A stretch of 64,000 nt of DNA from positions 248,001 to 312,000 of the forward strand of contig CAXXSU010000002.1 of NCBI GenBank assembly GCA_963664465.2, written 5' to 3'. Positions 9,190 through 18,140 of this stretch are shown here, one piece after another (the first letter of the stretch is position 1; each line of letters opens with the position of its first letter). Below the pieces are notes generated by a model. The model worked only from the letters and a program-made list of their open reading frames with translations. It searched no databases and was not told the DNA's origin. The position numbers and the translations under genes are program-made. The stretch comes from CAVOAK01 sp963664465 (GTDB lineage: Bacteria > Pseudomonadota > Alphaproteobacteria > UBA8366 > CAVOAK01).

Positions 9190-9677
9190 CACTGCCTCCC
9201 AACCACGGAGGGGCCGTCCGGCGCCGCGCCATCGGGCTCCCCGGCTGGCGCGGGCGTGCCGGGGGTGCCGCTTGGATCCCCGTTTCCCACTACCTCGCCC
9301 ACGTCTTCCACGTCTTCCACGCGGCCGTCGTCCTGGCGCGGCGACAACACGTTGACGCGGCCTTGCGGTCCCGCGACGACGATTTCCGTAACCCGGCGGC
9401 TTTCGCCCTTCTTGTCCTGATATTCGTGGCTGGTAATGCGCCCTTCGATCAGAAGCGCGGCTCCCTTGCGGACCAGCTTTGCGGCCGCATCGACGGCAGC
9501 GCCGAACACAACGATCCGGTGCCACTCGGTGGCCTCACCCGTCTCGCCGTCCTTGCGCCGCCATTTATCCGTGGTGGCCAGACTGAATGTGACGGTTTTG
9601 TCGCCGCTCCTTATTGTGCGGATCTCGGGGTCACGCCCCGCATGGCCCAGCAACGTCACCCGGTTCATGTTCAACAT
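9189..9677 (-). CDS. ssb: Single-stranded DNA-binding protein
   Basis: A 162-aa SSB. The OB-fold reads MNRVTLLGHAGRDPEIR, then TVTFSLATTDKWRRKDGE, TEWHRIVVFG and LLIEGRITSHEYQDKKG. The C-terminal tail is Gly/Pro-rich but lacks the acidic DDDIPF-like tip of housekeeping SSBs (it ends PSVVGRQ). Embedded between dotO and the traV-position gene, it would coat transferred or incoming single strands, which argues for DNA conjugation rather than pure effector secretion. Confidence 0.9.
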   Translation of the reverse strand: MLNMNRVTLLGHAGRDPEIRTIRSGDKTVTFSLATTDKWRRKDGETGEATEWHRIVVFGAAVDAAAKLVRKGAALLIEGRITSHEYQDKKGESRRVTEIVVAGPQGRVNVLSPRQDDGRVEDVEDVGEVVGNGDPSGTPGTPAPAGEPDGAAPDGPSVVGRQ

Positions 9678-9680
9678 CGT

Positions 9681-12600
9681 TTATTCCTCCGTTTCGGTTG
9701 GGTGGTTGGCCGGTACGGACCGGCCGGTGGAAACCGCCGCGGCCGGATCATCGCCGGTCGGCCCGAAGGCGGATTGGGTGGTTTCAGCTGCCGGCGCGAG
9801 CTCCGCCGCAAGGCGGTCGAGCACGTCTTCCTCGGTGGCGCCGGCACGGATGCCCGCCGCCGCAAGGCGGCCAAGCTCGGCGTCGATGCGGGCACGCGCG
9901 GTCCCCGTGGGGAAGGCCCGGGCCAGGACGGCCCGCGCTTTGGCCGGCGCCAGCCGCGCCTGAAGACGCGACCGCAGCGCCACATCGGCGGGGCTGGTGG
10001 TCAGCGCCCAGAGTTCGGCCGGTCCCGGCGTGTTGACGACCAGTTGCTCGAAGCGCCCGCGCGCGTCGCTGGCGATCAGCAGTGCCGGCGCGCCGTCCTT
10101 GCCGGGTCCCGGCAGGCGGTAGCGGATGGCGTCCTGGAGGGTCTCGCTCAGTGCGAATATCCCGGACAGCGCCTCGATCTCGCGGGCCTTGCCGCCTGCG
10201 CCGAGGATCCAGTAGCGGTTGGCAAGCTCGGTCAGCGCGCCGCCGAAATCCTCCAGCCGCTGCGAGGCCAGGGAAAGACGCACCCTGAGCTTGCGGGCCT
10301 CGCGCACGTCGCGCTCGACCTGGGCGCGCACGGCGGGGGCGCCGGCGGTGCGGTGGAACTCGTCGTACGCAAGCCGTTTGGGCGCCTCGCGGATATCGCG
10401 CAGGCGGTGCCCGTGCCAAGCCCGGTAGGGCGCGGGGATATCGCCGAGCGAATCCTCGCCGATCCACCAGTGCCGGGTCAACGCGTGACGGGCCAGCAGG
10501 TAGAAGGCAGCGGTCTGGCGCCCCGCCTCGGGCGAGCCCTGGGGCGCCACGTCGGCGAGATCGATGGCGGCGATACGCACATGCCCGATATCGAAGGCGG
10601 TGGGCGCGAACATGATCGGCCAGTCGCCCGAAAGCGCGGTCAGGATGCGGATAAAGGCCTGGGTCACCGTCTCGCCGCCGGCGCCGTAGGCGGTATCGCC
10701 GACCAGCCCCTGGACGGCGGGCTCGCGCACCGCCGCCAGCAGATCGCCCAGCACCGGCACGGCGTAGAGCTGCGCCCGCGCGGCCGCCGCATGGGCGCCG
10801 GCCTCGAACAGCAGATCGACGATCTCCCACCACAGTGGAGCCTCCGGCGGATCGATCCCGGCGGCGGCCAGCGCCGCGTCGACCGCCCCGTCGCGCCCGG
10901 ACGTATAAGCATGTGGCTCGGCGCCGGCGATCTTGTCCGAACGCAGCGCATAGACCGCCGTGATCGCTGGGCCGATCAGCTCGCGCATGCCGTCGGGGAC
11001 GCCCTCGGCGCCAGCCGGGGTCATCATCAGACCCAGCAGGTTGACCAGGAAGGCGCGCTCGGCGGGCAGCGGCGCGCGGCAGCCGAGCTGGGTGTAGCAC
11101 GGGTTGATCGCGTGTTCGCGGGTCATCCGCAGCGCGAACCAGCCGGCCTCGTGGCGGCGCTCCGGCGGCAGGGCCTCGCGAATCAGCGAGATCAGTCCGG
11201 CCGATGATGGGCCGATATCGATGGTCGCACTGAGTGGCAACCGGGCCTGGCCGCCTTGCAGGCAGAAGGCGAGGCCGAGGCTGTTCATCAGCACCGATTT
11301 GCCGCGCCCGGGAACACCGTAGATCAGCTCGAAACCGTAATCCTCGCCGTCTTCCCAGGCGAACGGCAGGGGCTTGCCGTCGATTGAGCGGAACAGATGC
11401 CCCGCGCCGCTGTTCGACAAGGGCGCGGGCCTCCCGGCCGGCAGCAGGCGCAGCGCTTCCGTGAGCGGTGCGAGCGCGGGCTCGGCGGTGGCGCCGCAAC
11501 AGAACCCCGGCACCGACGCGGCGAGGCTTTCCAGGGGGTCGCCGACCAACGGTGTGAACACCGTCTCGCCCCAGCCCTCGGCAAGCTGCTGCAGGCGGCT
11601 GAGCCGCCTGCGCAGCGCATCTTCACCCTCTTCCGGCGCGACCCAGGTCAACAGACCAAGCCGCAGCCGGACGATGGCATGGGCGTCCGCGCCGAGCGCG
11701 CTGAGGTCGCGCATGGCGTTGCGCACCAGCAGGCTGTCGTCCGACGAGAACGCCAGGAAAGCCGCCGCGACGTTTGTCATGGAGGCGTCCAAGCCGGCAA
11801 GGCCCCCGCCCTCGATCAGTATCGAGAAGCGGCAGGGCAATCCTGCGTCGGCAAGGCGCTCCATCAGTTCGGAGAACGGACGTGCCCGGCGCGGTCCGAG
11901 CGCCATGTCGAGCGCCCCGTAGAGCCGCTCGCCGATGCGGATTCCGCCGCCAGTCCGTTGGGGATCGCGGATCAGCAATTGTGGAGCGAGCGGCGGCGGA
12001 AACGCGCCATCCTCGGGCGGTGCGGTCAGGCGCGCGGGCGCGTCGTTGGCGACCGTCACCGGACGCCAATCCGGGGCGCTCGAGTCCGAGCCGTTCAGCA
12101 GCCGCCGCAAGGTGGCGCACGCGGCGTCGCTGCCAAGCACCTCGGCCATGATCCCGGCCTCGGCGAACAGCGCCGCGAGGGTATCGAGGAAGGCCTCGTG
12201 CCGGGGCGGGAGGCCATCGGGGGCCAGATACGGGCATTGTGAGGAGTCGGCGTCCGGCAGCCATTGGCGCAGCCGCCGCCCAAGCCGCTTGCGGTCGCGT
12301 TTCACCTGGTCCGGCGCCAGTACGGACGGGCGGGTCCAGGCGGCGATAACGAAACTCTCGGCGGCCATCAGCGGCGCCAGGCGGCGGCCACGCTCGGCGA
12401 TCACGTCGCCCAGCGCGAGCCCGAGCCGCTCGCATTGCCGCAGCGTCTGCCCGCCCGCTGCCGCGACCAGCCGGGCCGCCTCGTCCGGCGCGCGCTCAAA
12501 GACCGCGTGCAGCGCGTGGCCGGGACCGGTGAAGACGCTGTTGAGGCGGCGCGCGCCGAGTTCGACGAAGCCGTCGAGTTCCCGGGAGCCCATCATCGAA

Positions 12601-12803
12601 CGCGCGCCGTCAAGACGGAAAAGCGAGACCAGCGAGCCGTCGCGGCACACCAGTACGCCGGCCCCGCCGGGCAGGGCAAACGCCGCGGCCGGCAGCAGGA
12701 AACTCTCCAGCGGCTTTTTGCGGACCGCCCAGCTCAGCCGCAGCGCATCCTCGATCGCGCCATACATTGAAAATGGCAGCGGGAAAGGCATCGAAACGGG
12801 CAT
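9681..12803 (-). CDS. dotO: DotO/IcmB/TraU-type T4SS ATPase
   Basis: A 1040-aa cytoplasmic ATPase related to VirB4, energising pilus or channel assembly. Walker A GVPGRGKSVLMNSLGLAFC lies near residue 495. The C-terminal domain includes RKLRVRLSLASQRLEDFG (arginine-finger and sensor region) and LTELANRYWILGAGG. Length matches DotO/IcmB (about 1000 aa). It is separated from icmD by 13 bases and from ssb by 3 bases. Confidence 0.85.
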   Translation of the reverse strand: MPVSMPFPLPFSMYGAIEDALRLSWAVRKKPLESFLLPAAAFALPGGAGVLVCRDGSLVSLFRLDGARSMMGSRELDGFVELGARRLNSVFTGPGHALHAVFERAPDEAARLVAAAGGQTLRQCERLGLALGDVIAERGRRLAPLMAAESFVIAAWTRPSVLAPDQVKRDRKRLGRRLRQWLPDADSSQCPYLAPDGLPPRHEAFLDTLAALFAEAGIMAEVLGSDAACATLRRLLNGSDSSAPDWRPVTVANDAPARLTAPPEDGAFPPPLAPQLLIRDPQRTGGGIRIGERLYGALDMALGPRRARPFSELMERLADAGLPCRFSILIEGGGLAGLDASMTNVAAAFLAFSSDDSLLVRNAMRDLSALGADAHAIVRLRLGLLTWVAPEEGEDALRRRLSRLQQLAEGWGETVFTPLVGDPLESLAASVPGFCCGATAEPALAPLTEALRLLPAGRPAPLSNSGAGHLFRSIDGKPLPFAWEDGEDYGFELIYGVPGRGKSVLMNSLGLAFCLQGGQARLPLSATIDIGPSSAGLISLIREALPPERRHEAGWFALRMTREHAINPCYTQLGCRAPLPAERAFLVNLLGLMMTPAGAEGVPDGMRELIGPAITAVYALRSDKIAGAEPHAYTSGRDGAVDAALAAAGIDPPEAPLWWEIVDLLFEAGAHAAAARAQLYAVPVLGDLLAAVREPAVQGLVGDTAYGAGGETVTQAFIRILTALSGDWPIMFAPTAFDIGHVRIAAIDLADVAPQGSPEAGRQTAAFYLLARHALTRHWWIGEDSLGDIPAPYRAWHGHRLRDIREAPKRLAYDEFHRTAGAPAVRAQVERDVREARKLRVRLSLASQRLEDFGGALTELANRYWILGAGGKAREIEALSGIFALSETLQDAIRYRLPGPGKDGAPALLIASDARGRFEQLVVNTPGPAELWALTTSPADVALRSRLQARLAPAKARAVLARAFPTGTARARIDAELGRLAAAGIRAGATEEDVLDRLAAELAPAAETTQSAFGPTGDDPAAAVSTGRSVPANHPTETEE

Positions 12804-12816
12804 TGCCTGCGCCTTC

Positions 12817-13224
12817 CTAAAGCCGGGGCTTGATCACGGTGTGGCTGCCGCCGCTCAGCCCCAAGGTGTCGCCCAGCGCGTTGATCACCGCCGGGGCCGC
12901 GATCAGCGAGACCCCGATCAGGATGGCGATCAGGCCGCTGCCGATGGTGGTCTGCTGCGGGTGATCGACATGGCGTTTCAGTTTGAGCAGCCCGAAGCCG
13001 ACGATGGCGGCGCCGATGATGTAGAAGGCGACCGCCAGCAGGGCCGGTACCGACTCCAGGTCGTCCGCCGCCTCCTTCGCCATGTCGCCGAGCGAGACCG
13101 CCAGCGCAGGTCTGGATATCCATGCCCACGACACGGCGGAGATAACGGCGCCAACCAGGCGCGCCGTCCATTCGAGGGAATGCCGTTTCAAGGGGTTTGC
13201 AACAGTCATCGGTTTTCCTTTCAT
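12817..13224 (-). CDS. icmD: IcmD/DotP-like small membrane protein
   Basis: A 135-aa protein with a signal or first membrane segment (VGAVISAVSWAWISRPALA) and two further segments (LLAVAFYIIGAAIVGFGLLK; GSGLIAILIGVSLIAAPAVI). The pattern of a helix, a basic stretch KLKRHVDHPQQTTIG and a second helix is typical of IcmD. Start 13224 gives an ATGA overlap with the upstream stop. An in-frame ATG at 13209, preceded by AAAGGAAAA, is the alternative. Confidence 0.7.
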   Translation of the reverse strand: MKGKPMTVANPLKRHSLEWTARLVGAVISAVSWAWISRPALAVSLGDMAKEAADDLESVPALLAVAFYIIGAAIVGFGLLKLKRHVDHPQQTTIGSGLIAILIGVSLIAAPAVINALGDTLGLSGGSHTVIKPRL

Positions 13225-13760
13225 CGGATGTTCAAGACAGCGATGCCGAGACTGGTTTGCACCGCCTCGATCACCGCGACGATGTGCCAAGCGGCAATGC
13301 CGCCGGCCATGTGCGCGAAGGCCTTGGGTCCGCTCGCGCCGGGCTTGCCGTCGGCGGCGGCGCGCAGCGTGAAGGCGCCCCGGATGAAGGCGAAGAGCCC
13401 GGTCAGGCTGACCAGGGTGAAGACGGCTGTGAGCAGCGCGTCGTAATCGGCGCCCCGTGCGCCATAACCCAGGCTCGCCGCCGCCGGGCGTGTTCCGGAG
13501 CCGAACAGGCTTTCGCCCGCTGCCGAGAGCCACGACGGCAACGACGCCATGACGATGCAGATCAGGAAGCTCAGCGCCGTGCCGCCGCCGGAGGGCGCAT
13601 GAAACTTGTCCTCCGAGGTTTTCAGCAGCCGCAGCAGGCCCTGCGCGAAGGCGAACAGCGCCAGCACGTAGCAAAGCGCCGAGACCAGCCGCAGCAGGCC
13701 AGGTTCGAGATCCCGGACCAGCGAGATCATTGCCTGGCCAAGATCGTTGCGTTCAGCCAT
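13221..13760 (-). CDS. dotE: DotE/IcmC-like membrane protein
   Basis: A 179-aa inner-membrane protein. Helices include LRLVSALCYVLALFAFAQGL, ALSFLICIVMASLPSWLSAA and LLTAVFTLVSLTGLFAFIRG. The arrangement, and the GLFAFIRGAF motif followed by FAHMAGGIAAWHI, match IcmC/DotE and TraQ of IncI systems. It overlaps the dotG-like gene by 8 bases. Confidence 0.7.
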   Translation of the reverse strand: MAERNDLGQAMISLVRDLEPGLLRLVSALCYVLALFAFAQGLLRLLKTSEDKFHAPSGGGTALSFLICIVMASLPSWLSAAGESLFGSGTRPAAASLGYGARGADYDALLTAVFTLVSLTGLFAFIRGAFTLRAAADGKPGASGPKAFAHMAGGIAAWHIVAVIEAVQTSLGIAVLNIR

Positions 13761-14973
13761 CGCCGGCCCCCTGATTACGAATGGCCGGTACGCCCGGCCC
13801 GACGCGAACCGGTTGCGGGCCGGACAAAACCGGCCCCGGCACTACTCCGGGCGGGCGCGCGAACATGACGATGAGTTCGGTGTCGCGGGGAATGCGCACC
13901 GTCGGGCGTTTCGGCGCGTTTTCCAGCAGGATGTCGCCGGCCGAGCGCGCCGCCGTCCCAAGGCCGCTATGGACGGCCTCTCGCGTCGAGCCCTGGCGCC
14001 GCTCATAGCGCACATCGCCGCTCCCCAGCGTGACGCTCTCCGCGGGCCGGCCCATCGCCGTCAGGAAGCCCTCCGCGAAACGCACTGCGGCGGGCAGCAG
14101 GACGCGCTGGAAGAAATGGCTGTCGACCTCGCCGGCGATGCCGTAACAGGCGCAATCGAGACCAACCGCCCAGCCGTCGGTTGCCATATGCCGGCCGCGG
14201 TATTCCAGGCCGGTGAGCCGCAGCACCATGCGCTCGCCCACCAGGATGAAGGCGCCCGCCGCCACGGCGCCGGCAAGCGGCGGTCCCAGCAGTTCGATCA
14301 GCACCGGTCCCGGATAGTCCGAGTTGACCGCATAAATCGTGCGCGCATAGATCCCGCCGCCCGTCGGCGGCAGGGGGATGGACCGTTCGGGAGGTGTGCC
14401 GGAAGTGGCGGGCGCAGCCGTTTCGGGCTTGGCGGGCGGATAGCGGATGCGGACGATCCGCGGCGGTTTGCTCCAGGTCTGCAGCAGCACGCCGATCAGA
14501 TCCGATATGCGGTCTTCGGGCCGGCCGGGCGGGCGGCCCTCTTGCCGCGCCGGGCTGTAGGCTTCGTAGGTGGGCCGCGGTGTCACGCGGCCTCCGTACT
14601 GGTGCTGCAACGCAGGCGGTGATTCGGTTACGGACCGTGTGGATCCCACGCCACCGGCCGGCTGTGTGTAACCGGGCGCCTGGCCACGGCCAGAAAAGAT
14701 CGGCACGAAGGAGTCGCCTTGTTGCCGTGCCGCGTCGAGCCGAACCCGGTCGCGCTCGTCCAGCGTATCGAGATAAGCCGGCGGGACGCTGTCTTCGGGG
14801 TTGAGTTTGACACCCCGGTTGTCCGGCATCTGAGCCCAGGCCGAACCGGGCCAACCTGAAGACGCGGCGAGCAGAGCGCATATAAGAAGACGGCATACCG
14901 CGGGCGCATGGAGACGGTGTATCGCCATAGGCCGGTTTCGTGGCGTTTCAGCGATCGATCTATCGTTCATCAT
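13753..14973 (-). CDS. dotG: DotG/IcmE/VirB10-like core-complex protein
   Basis: 406 aa from ATG 14973. An internal ATG at 14928 begins a signal-peptide-like MAIHRLHAPAVCRLLICALL and is an equally plausible start. The C-terminal domain carries the VirB10/DotG signature: GGGIYARTIYAVNSDYPGP, LIELLGPPLAGAVAAGAFIL, CACYGIAGEVDSHFFQR and the closing PRDTELIVMFARPP. In DotG this domain lines the outer-membrane pore. The protein is far shorter than Legionella DotG and lacks its repeat region. It starts inside the dotH stop region, so the two are coupled. Confidence 0.82.
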   Translation of the reverse strand: MMNDRSIAETPRNRPMAIHRLHAPAVCRLLICALLAASSGWPGSAWAQMPDNRGVKLNPEDSVPPAYLDTLDERDRVRLDAARQQGDSFVPIFSGRGQAPGYTQPAGGVGSTRSVTESPPALQHQYGGRVTPRPTYEAYSPARQEGRPPGRPEDRISDLIGVLLQTWSKPPRIVRIRYPPAKPETAAPATSGTPPERSIPLPPTGGGIYARTIYAVNSDYPGPVLIELLGPPLAGAVAAGAFILVGERMVLRLTGLEYRGRHMATDGWAVGLDCACYGIAGEVDSHFFQRVLLPAAVRFAEGFLTAMGRPAESVTLGSGDVRYERRQGSTREAVHSGLGTAARSAGDILLENAPKRPTVRIPRDTELIVMFARPPGVVPGPVLSGPQPVRVGPGVPAIRNQGAGDG

Positions 14974-15907
14974 CGATGTCCTGTAATTGCGTTGTGGTTT
15001 CCATCGAGCGGAACGAAAGCCGGATCTCGCGGCCCCGGGCGCTTACGAGCGCCTGCGGGGTGTCCGGCAAGCGGTAGGCCCAGCGGCCGCCGGGGCCGCG
15101 TTCGGCTGCCCAGGGGCCGGGCGACAGCAGATATGCGCGGGTGACCAGCAGCAGATTGCCGCCCTGCCTCCAGGCGCGGCCTTCGTGGCCGCCGCCCTCG
15201 ATGGCAAGCCGTTCGGCGTCCGGCGGCACGGCCCCGCCGAGCAGGCCGAGCAGCACCGGATCGCCGGCGTGGAACCCTTCGGGCTGCGCCAGCAAGGCCG
15301 GATCCGCGTTCGGCCCGGGCATGGCAAGGCGGATATCGACCCGGAAGTCGGCCGCGCCACCGGTGCCGCGCAGGGCGAGCACCAACGGCTCGGCGAGACC
15401 GGCCAGCGCCACCACCGCGTTGCCGTCGAGATAGGCCTGTTGGGGCGCCAGATAGAGCAGGTGGCCGGCGCTGGCCGCTTCCGGCGCGGCCTCCTGGCCC
15501 GGCGGCAGGAAACGGCTGTCGAGCACGGTCTCGGCGATCGGCCAGGGCGCGCCGGTCATGCCGGTGAAGGAGAGCACCGTGGTGTAGCCGCGCCTCAGCG
15601 CGATCACCGGGATTTGTCCGTCGCCCGGCGCGTCGAGGCGGATGCGGCGGATACGGCCTTGCGGCGGTGCGCCCGCGCCCCGCGCACTCGCCCGCTGGGT
15701 CTGGCGCAACAGCCGGCCCAGGGTCTCGATCTGCCCTTGCGTGAACGGCAAGGCGGACCGGCCCTGCCGGGCGGCGTCGCCATCCGGCAGGGCGTGTTCG
15801 GGCCAGACGTCAGTCTCGGCTGTTTGGTTGGCGGGTTCGGCCGCGGCCGCCAACGACGGCGGCAGCGCGAGAATCAGCGACAGAAGCGCAAGAGTCCTTA
15901 TGGTCAT
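14960..15907 (-). CDS. dotH: DotH/IcmK/TraN-like outer-membrane core protein
   Basis: A 315-aa exported protein with signal peptide LALLSLILALPPSLAAAAEP. The family-diagnostic segment is RRGYTTVLSFTGMTGAPWPI near residues 107-126, as in DotH and IncI TraN. DotH forms the outer-membrane ring with DotC, DotD and DotG. It overlaps dotI upstream (ATGA at 15904-15907) and dotG downstream. Confidence 0.85.
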   Translation of the reverse strand: MTIRTLALLSLILALPPSLAAAAEPANQTAETDVWPEHALPDGDAARQGRSALPFTQGQIETLGRLLRQTQRASARGAGAPPQGRIRRIRLDAPGDGQIPVIALRRGYTTVLSFTGMTGAPWPIAETVLDSRFLPPGQEAAPEAASAGHLLYLAPQQAYLDGNAVVALAGLAEPLVLALRGTGGAADFRVDIRLAMPGPNADPALLAQPEGFHAGDPVLLGLLGGAVPPDAERLAIEGGGHEGRAWRQGGNLLLVTRAYLLSPGPWAAERGPGGRWAYRLPDTPQALVSARGREIRLSFRSMETTTQLQDIDDER

Positions 15908-16544
15908 GAGCCGCCTCCCTTGCTGGCGATCAATTGCTCGATGCCGATGCCGGCGGGGCGTTCTTCCAGCGGCACGCGCATGACCAGCACCTGGGCCAGC
16001 AGGTCCTGGCTGACGCGGCGCGATCCGGCTTCAAAGGTGACCAGGAGGGGAAACTCGATGGCCCAGCCGATCCGCCCCGCGAAATGCCGCGTATCGGTAA
16101 TCACCGGCGCGCCCCGGGCCACCGCCGAGGCGACCTGGAGATTGTCGCGCAGCCGGTCAAAAACAGGCTGTCGTCGAGCCCGGCCAGAAACGATTCGTAG
16201 CCGCTATCGGTGAACTTGCCGCGGATGCCCGCAAGGCGCAGGCGCCAGTCGTGATGACCGAGCGTGAAGGCTTCGGTGACCGCCGCAACGGTCCAGTTGC
16301 GCAGCGCCGCATCCGACATGATCGGCTCGTCGAGCCGCGTCAGCGGCACCAGCCGTCCATCGGGGGTCGCGGCGACGGTGATGTAGACCGTGGAATGAAA
16401 AAACACGTAACCCGCGAAGGCCGCCGCCGTGAGCAAGTTCGTCACCAACAGCCAGGACGCGGCGCGGCGCCAGGCATGATGCTGATCGCGCTGGAAGGCG
16501 AATTGCCGTACCGCCTCCGTGATGGCCTGAACCCGGCTACTCAT
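15904..16544 (-). pseudogene. dotI: dotI/icmL homologue with a single-base frameshift
   Basis: DotI/IcmL/TraM, an inner-membrane core component. Start ATG 16544 (MSSRVQAITEAVRQFAFQ), then a membrane segment WLLVTNLLTAAAFAGYVFF and the DotI domain (AAVTEAFTLGHHDWRLRLAG, TDSGYESFLAGLDD). After codons for LDDSLF the frame breaks at a run of five T on the coding strand (16159-16163). One extra T, or a -1 slip, would restore DRLRDNLQVASAVARGAPVI and the conserved end FPLLVTF...VMRVP...GIGIEQLIA. As written the protein stops early at 16101. The cause could be a real mutation, a sequencing error or programmed slippage; I cannot tell which. Confidence 0.8.
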
Positions 16545-17520
16545 GGCCGAGTTCCCGCAGCCAGGCATCGAGATCGGCGATGTCGCCGACGCGGTGCGCG
16601 ATGCCGCCCCCTGCGGTTCCACCACGCGCGGTGCGGTATGCGATCAGTGGAACGGAGCGCTCGCCCCAGGTATCGAATAGGGCGTTATTGCGCGCGATGC
16701 GGTCCCGGGCGTGCCTACCCGCCGGACCATCGTTGCGGGCGAACCAGGCTTGCGCCGGATCGGAACTGGCGGCGATTCCCGCCGCCCGGTGGGCTGACGC
16801 CGCGCCCAACAGCGCCACCGGCACGACATGCAGCCGCAGCTTGCCTGCCATCGCCTCGCGGCCGATCCGCGCGACGCCCGAGCGCGACCACGGGCACAGG
16901 GGATCGCCGAACAGGACGACCAACGGTCCGCGCTCGCCAAGGGTGAAACCGAAAGCGGACGCGGCACGCTCGAACAGGGCCGCCCGGGAGATACCGTTGG
17001 CCGTAACGCGTGTTGCGACTTCGACCGGGACGGCGGGATTCCGAGCCCCGACGCCATGTGCATTCATCGTGGAAGCGCCTTCCGGCGGCGCGATCCCGAT
17101 AACGCTGCACCCTGGCGGCCCGGTCTCCCGGCTCACCGGCGCAACGGATGCAGCGCCGCTCGGCGCCAGTATCGGGAGCGGGTTCGGCGCGGTTCCCGCC
17201 GGACGGTTTTCGCCACGCACGGCGGCGAGTTGAGCGCCGGTGATCAGCACGCCGTCCGGGCCGTAGAGCAGACCGGCGACGCCATGGCCATTGCCGGTCA
17301 CATAGAGGCTGTAACCGGCGCCGCCCACCGGGGTCACGAGATAGCCCGCAAGCCCGCCGCGCGGATCCAACGGCACGATCTGCGCGCCCTTGTCCCGGAG
17401 CGTGCTCACAAGGTCGGGCTCGGCGGCCTGGGCTGCCGGGATTGCAACCACGGCAACCGATACGGCCGCCATTATCGTCGTAATATTTTGTCGCAATTTG
17501 ATGATCGGTCCCGAGTTCAT
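16537..17520 (-). CDS. DsbC-like periplasmic thioredoxin-fold protein, CxxS motif
   Basis: A 327-aa exported protein with a signal region ending VAIPAAQAAEP. The C-terminal half has a thioredoxin-like domain: GPLVVLFGDPLCPWSRSGV near residue 215, then KLRLHVVPVALLG. Oxidoreductases of this class normally have CxxC; here the motif is CPWS, with one cysteine. Such a protein may act as a monothiol isomerase or a chaperone for disulfide-containing Tra proteins, comparable to TrbB of IncI plasmids. It overlaps both neighbours (ATGA with the TcpQ-like gene, 8 bases with dotI). Confidence 0.7.
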   Translation of the reverse strand: MNSGPIIKLRQNITTIMAAVSVAVVAIPAAQAAEPDLVSTLRDKGAQIVPLDPRGGLAGYLVTPVGGAGYSLYVTGNGHGVAGLLYGPDGVLITGAQLAAVRGENRPAGTAPNPLPILAPSGAASVAPVSRETGPPGCSVIGIAPPEGASTMNAHGVGARNPAVPVEVATRVTANGISRAALFERAASAFGFTLGERGPLVVLFGDPLCPWSRSGVARIGREAMAGKLRLHVVPVALLGAASAHRAAGIAASSDPAQAWFARNDGPAGRHARDRIARNNALFDTWGERSVPLIAYRTARGGTAGGGIAHRVGDIADLDAWLRELGHE

Positions 17521-18140
17521 GGTTTGCCTCCGTTTGAGGTCAGTCGCGGCGCGCGATGGGTCACGACAAGCGACTTGCCGCCGGCCGTGAATTCCGTGAC
17601 GGGCGGGTGCGGCAGATGGGAAAGCGCGAAGAAAAGCGCCCGCACGGCGTCGATGAAGGCGCCTTCGAACGCCTGGCCGCGGTGCAGGCGGTAGCGCCGG
17701 TCGGTGAGAAACAGCACTTCGACTCCGGCCCGCCCACCCCAGCGCTCCAGCACGGCCCGCAGGGTGTCACCCGCTTCGATGCGCCACACGCCATGGCCGC
17801 GATCGGCGGTTGCGAGCTCGACCGCGCGGGGCGGCAAGCCGGCCGGGCGGATATGGAGTTCGCCGCCGCGGCGAACCGCCGCGAGCCCTTCGCCGAACAG
17901 CAGGCTTTGCCAGTCGGGATAGTCGTCCACGACCGCCTTGGCGGCATCGACCCGGCGGTCGTAGCGCAGGCGGAGCGAGGGCGGCGCCAGGCGTTTCAGG
18001 GTTTGCGCAAGCGTTGCGCCATTGCGCTCGCCGCGGTCACCGGCCTCATCCAGCACGGTGAGGCCGGCGCGTACGGCGGACGGCGCCACATAACGGAACT
18101 CGGCCGAAGCGGCGGACGGCATGAGGGCCGATCCCGCCAT
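17517..18140 (-). CDS. TcpQ-domain protein, probable T4SS outer-membrane component
   Basis: A 207-aa exported protein. The start at 18140 overlaps the icmT stop as TGATG. A short N-terminal region (MAGSALMPSAASA) could be a truncated signal sequence. Toward the C-terminus VWRIEAGDTLRAVLERWG and FEGAFIDAVRALF resemble the toxin-coregulated-pilus TcpQ/PilL domain, related to the periplasmic fold of DotD. No lipobox is seen, unlike DotD. It probably fills the DotD/TraH role or associates with the outer-membrane ring. Confidence 0.6.
   Translation of the reverse strand: MAGSALMPSAASAEFRYVAPSAVRAGLTVLDEAGDRGERNGATLAQTLKRLAPPSLRLRYDRRVDAAKAVVDDYPDWQSLLFGEGLAAVRRGGELHIRPAGLPPRAVELATADRGHGVWRIEAGDTLRAVLERWGGRAGVEVLFLTDRRYRLHRGQAFEGAFIDAVRALFFALSHLPHPPVTEFTAGGKSLVVTHRAPRLTSNGGKP

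Noticed and set aside
9078..11207. Long plus-strand frame of over 700 codons
   Set aside because: It is antisense to dotO, ssb and neighbours in very GC-rich DNA, with composition typical of a shadow frame.
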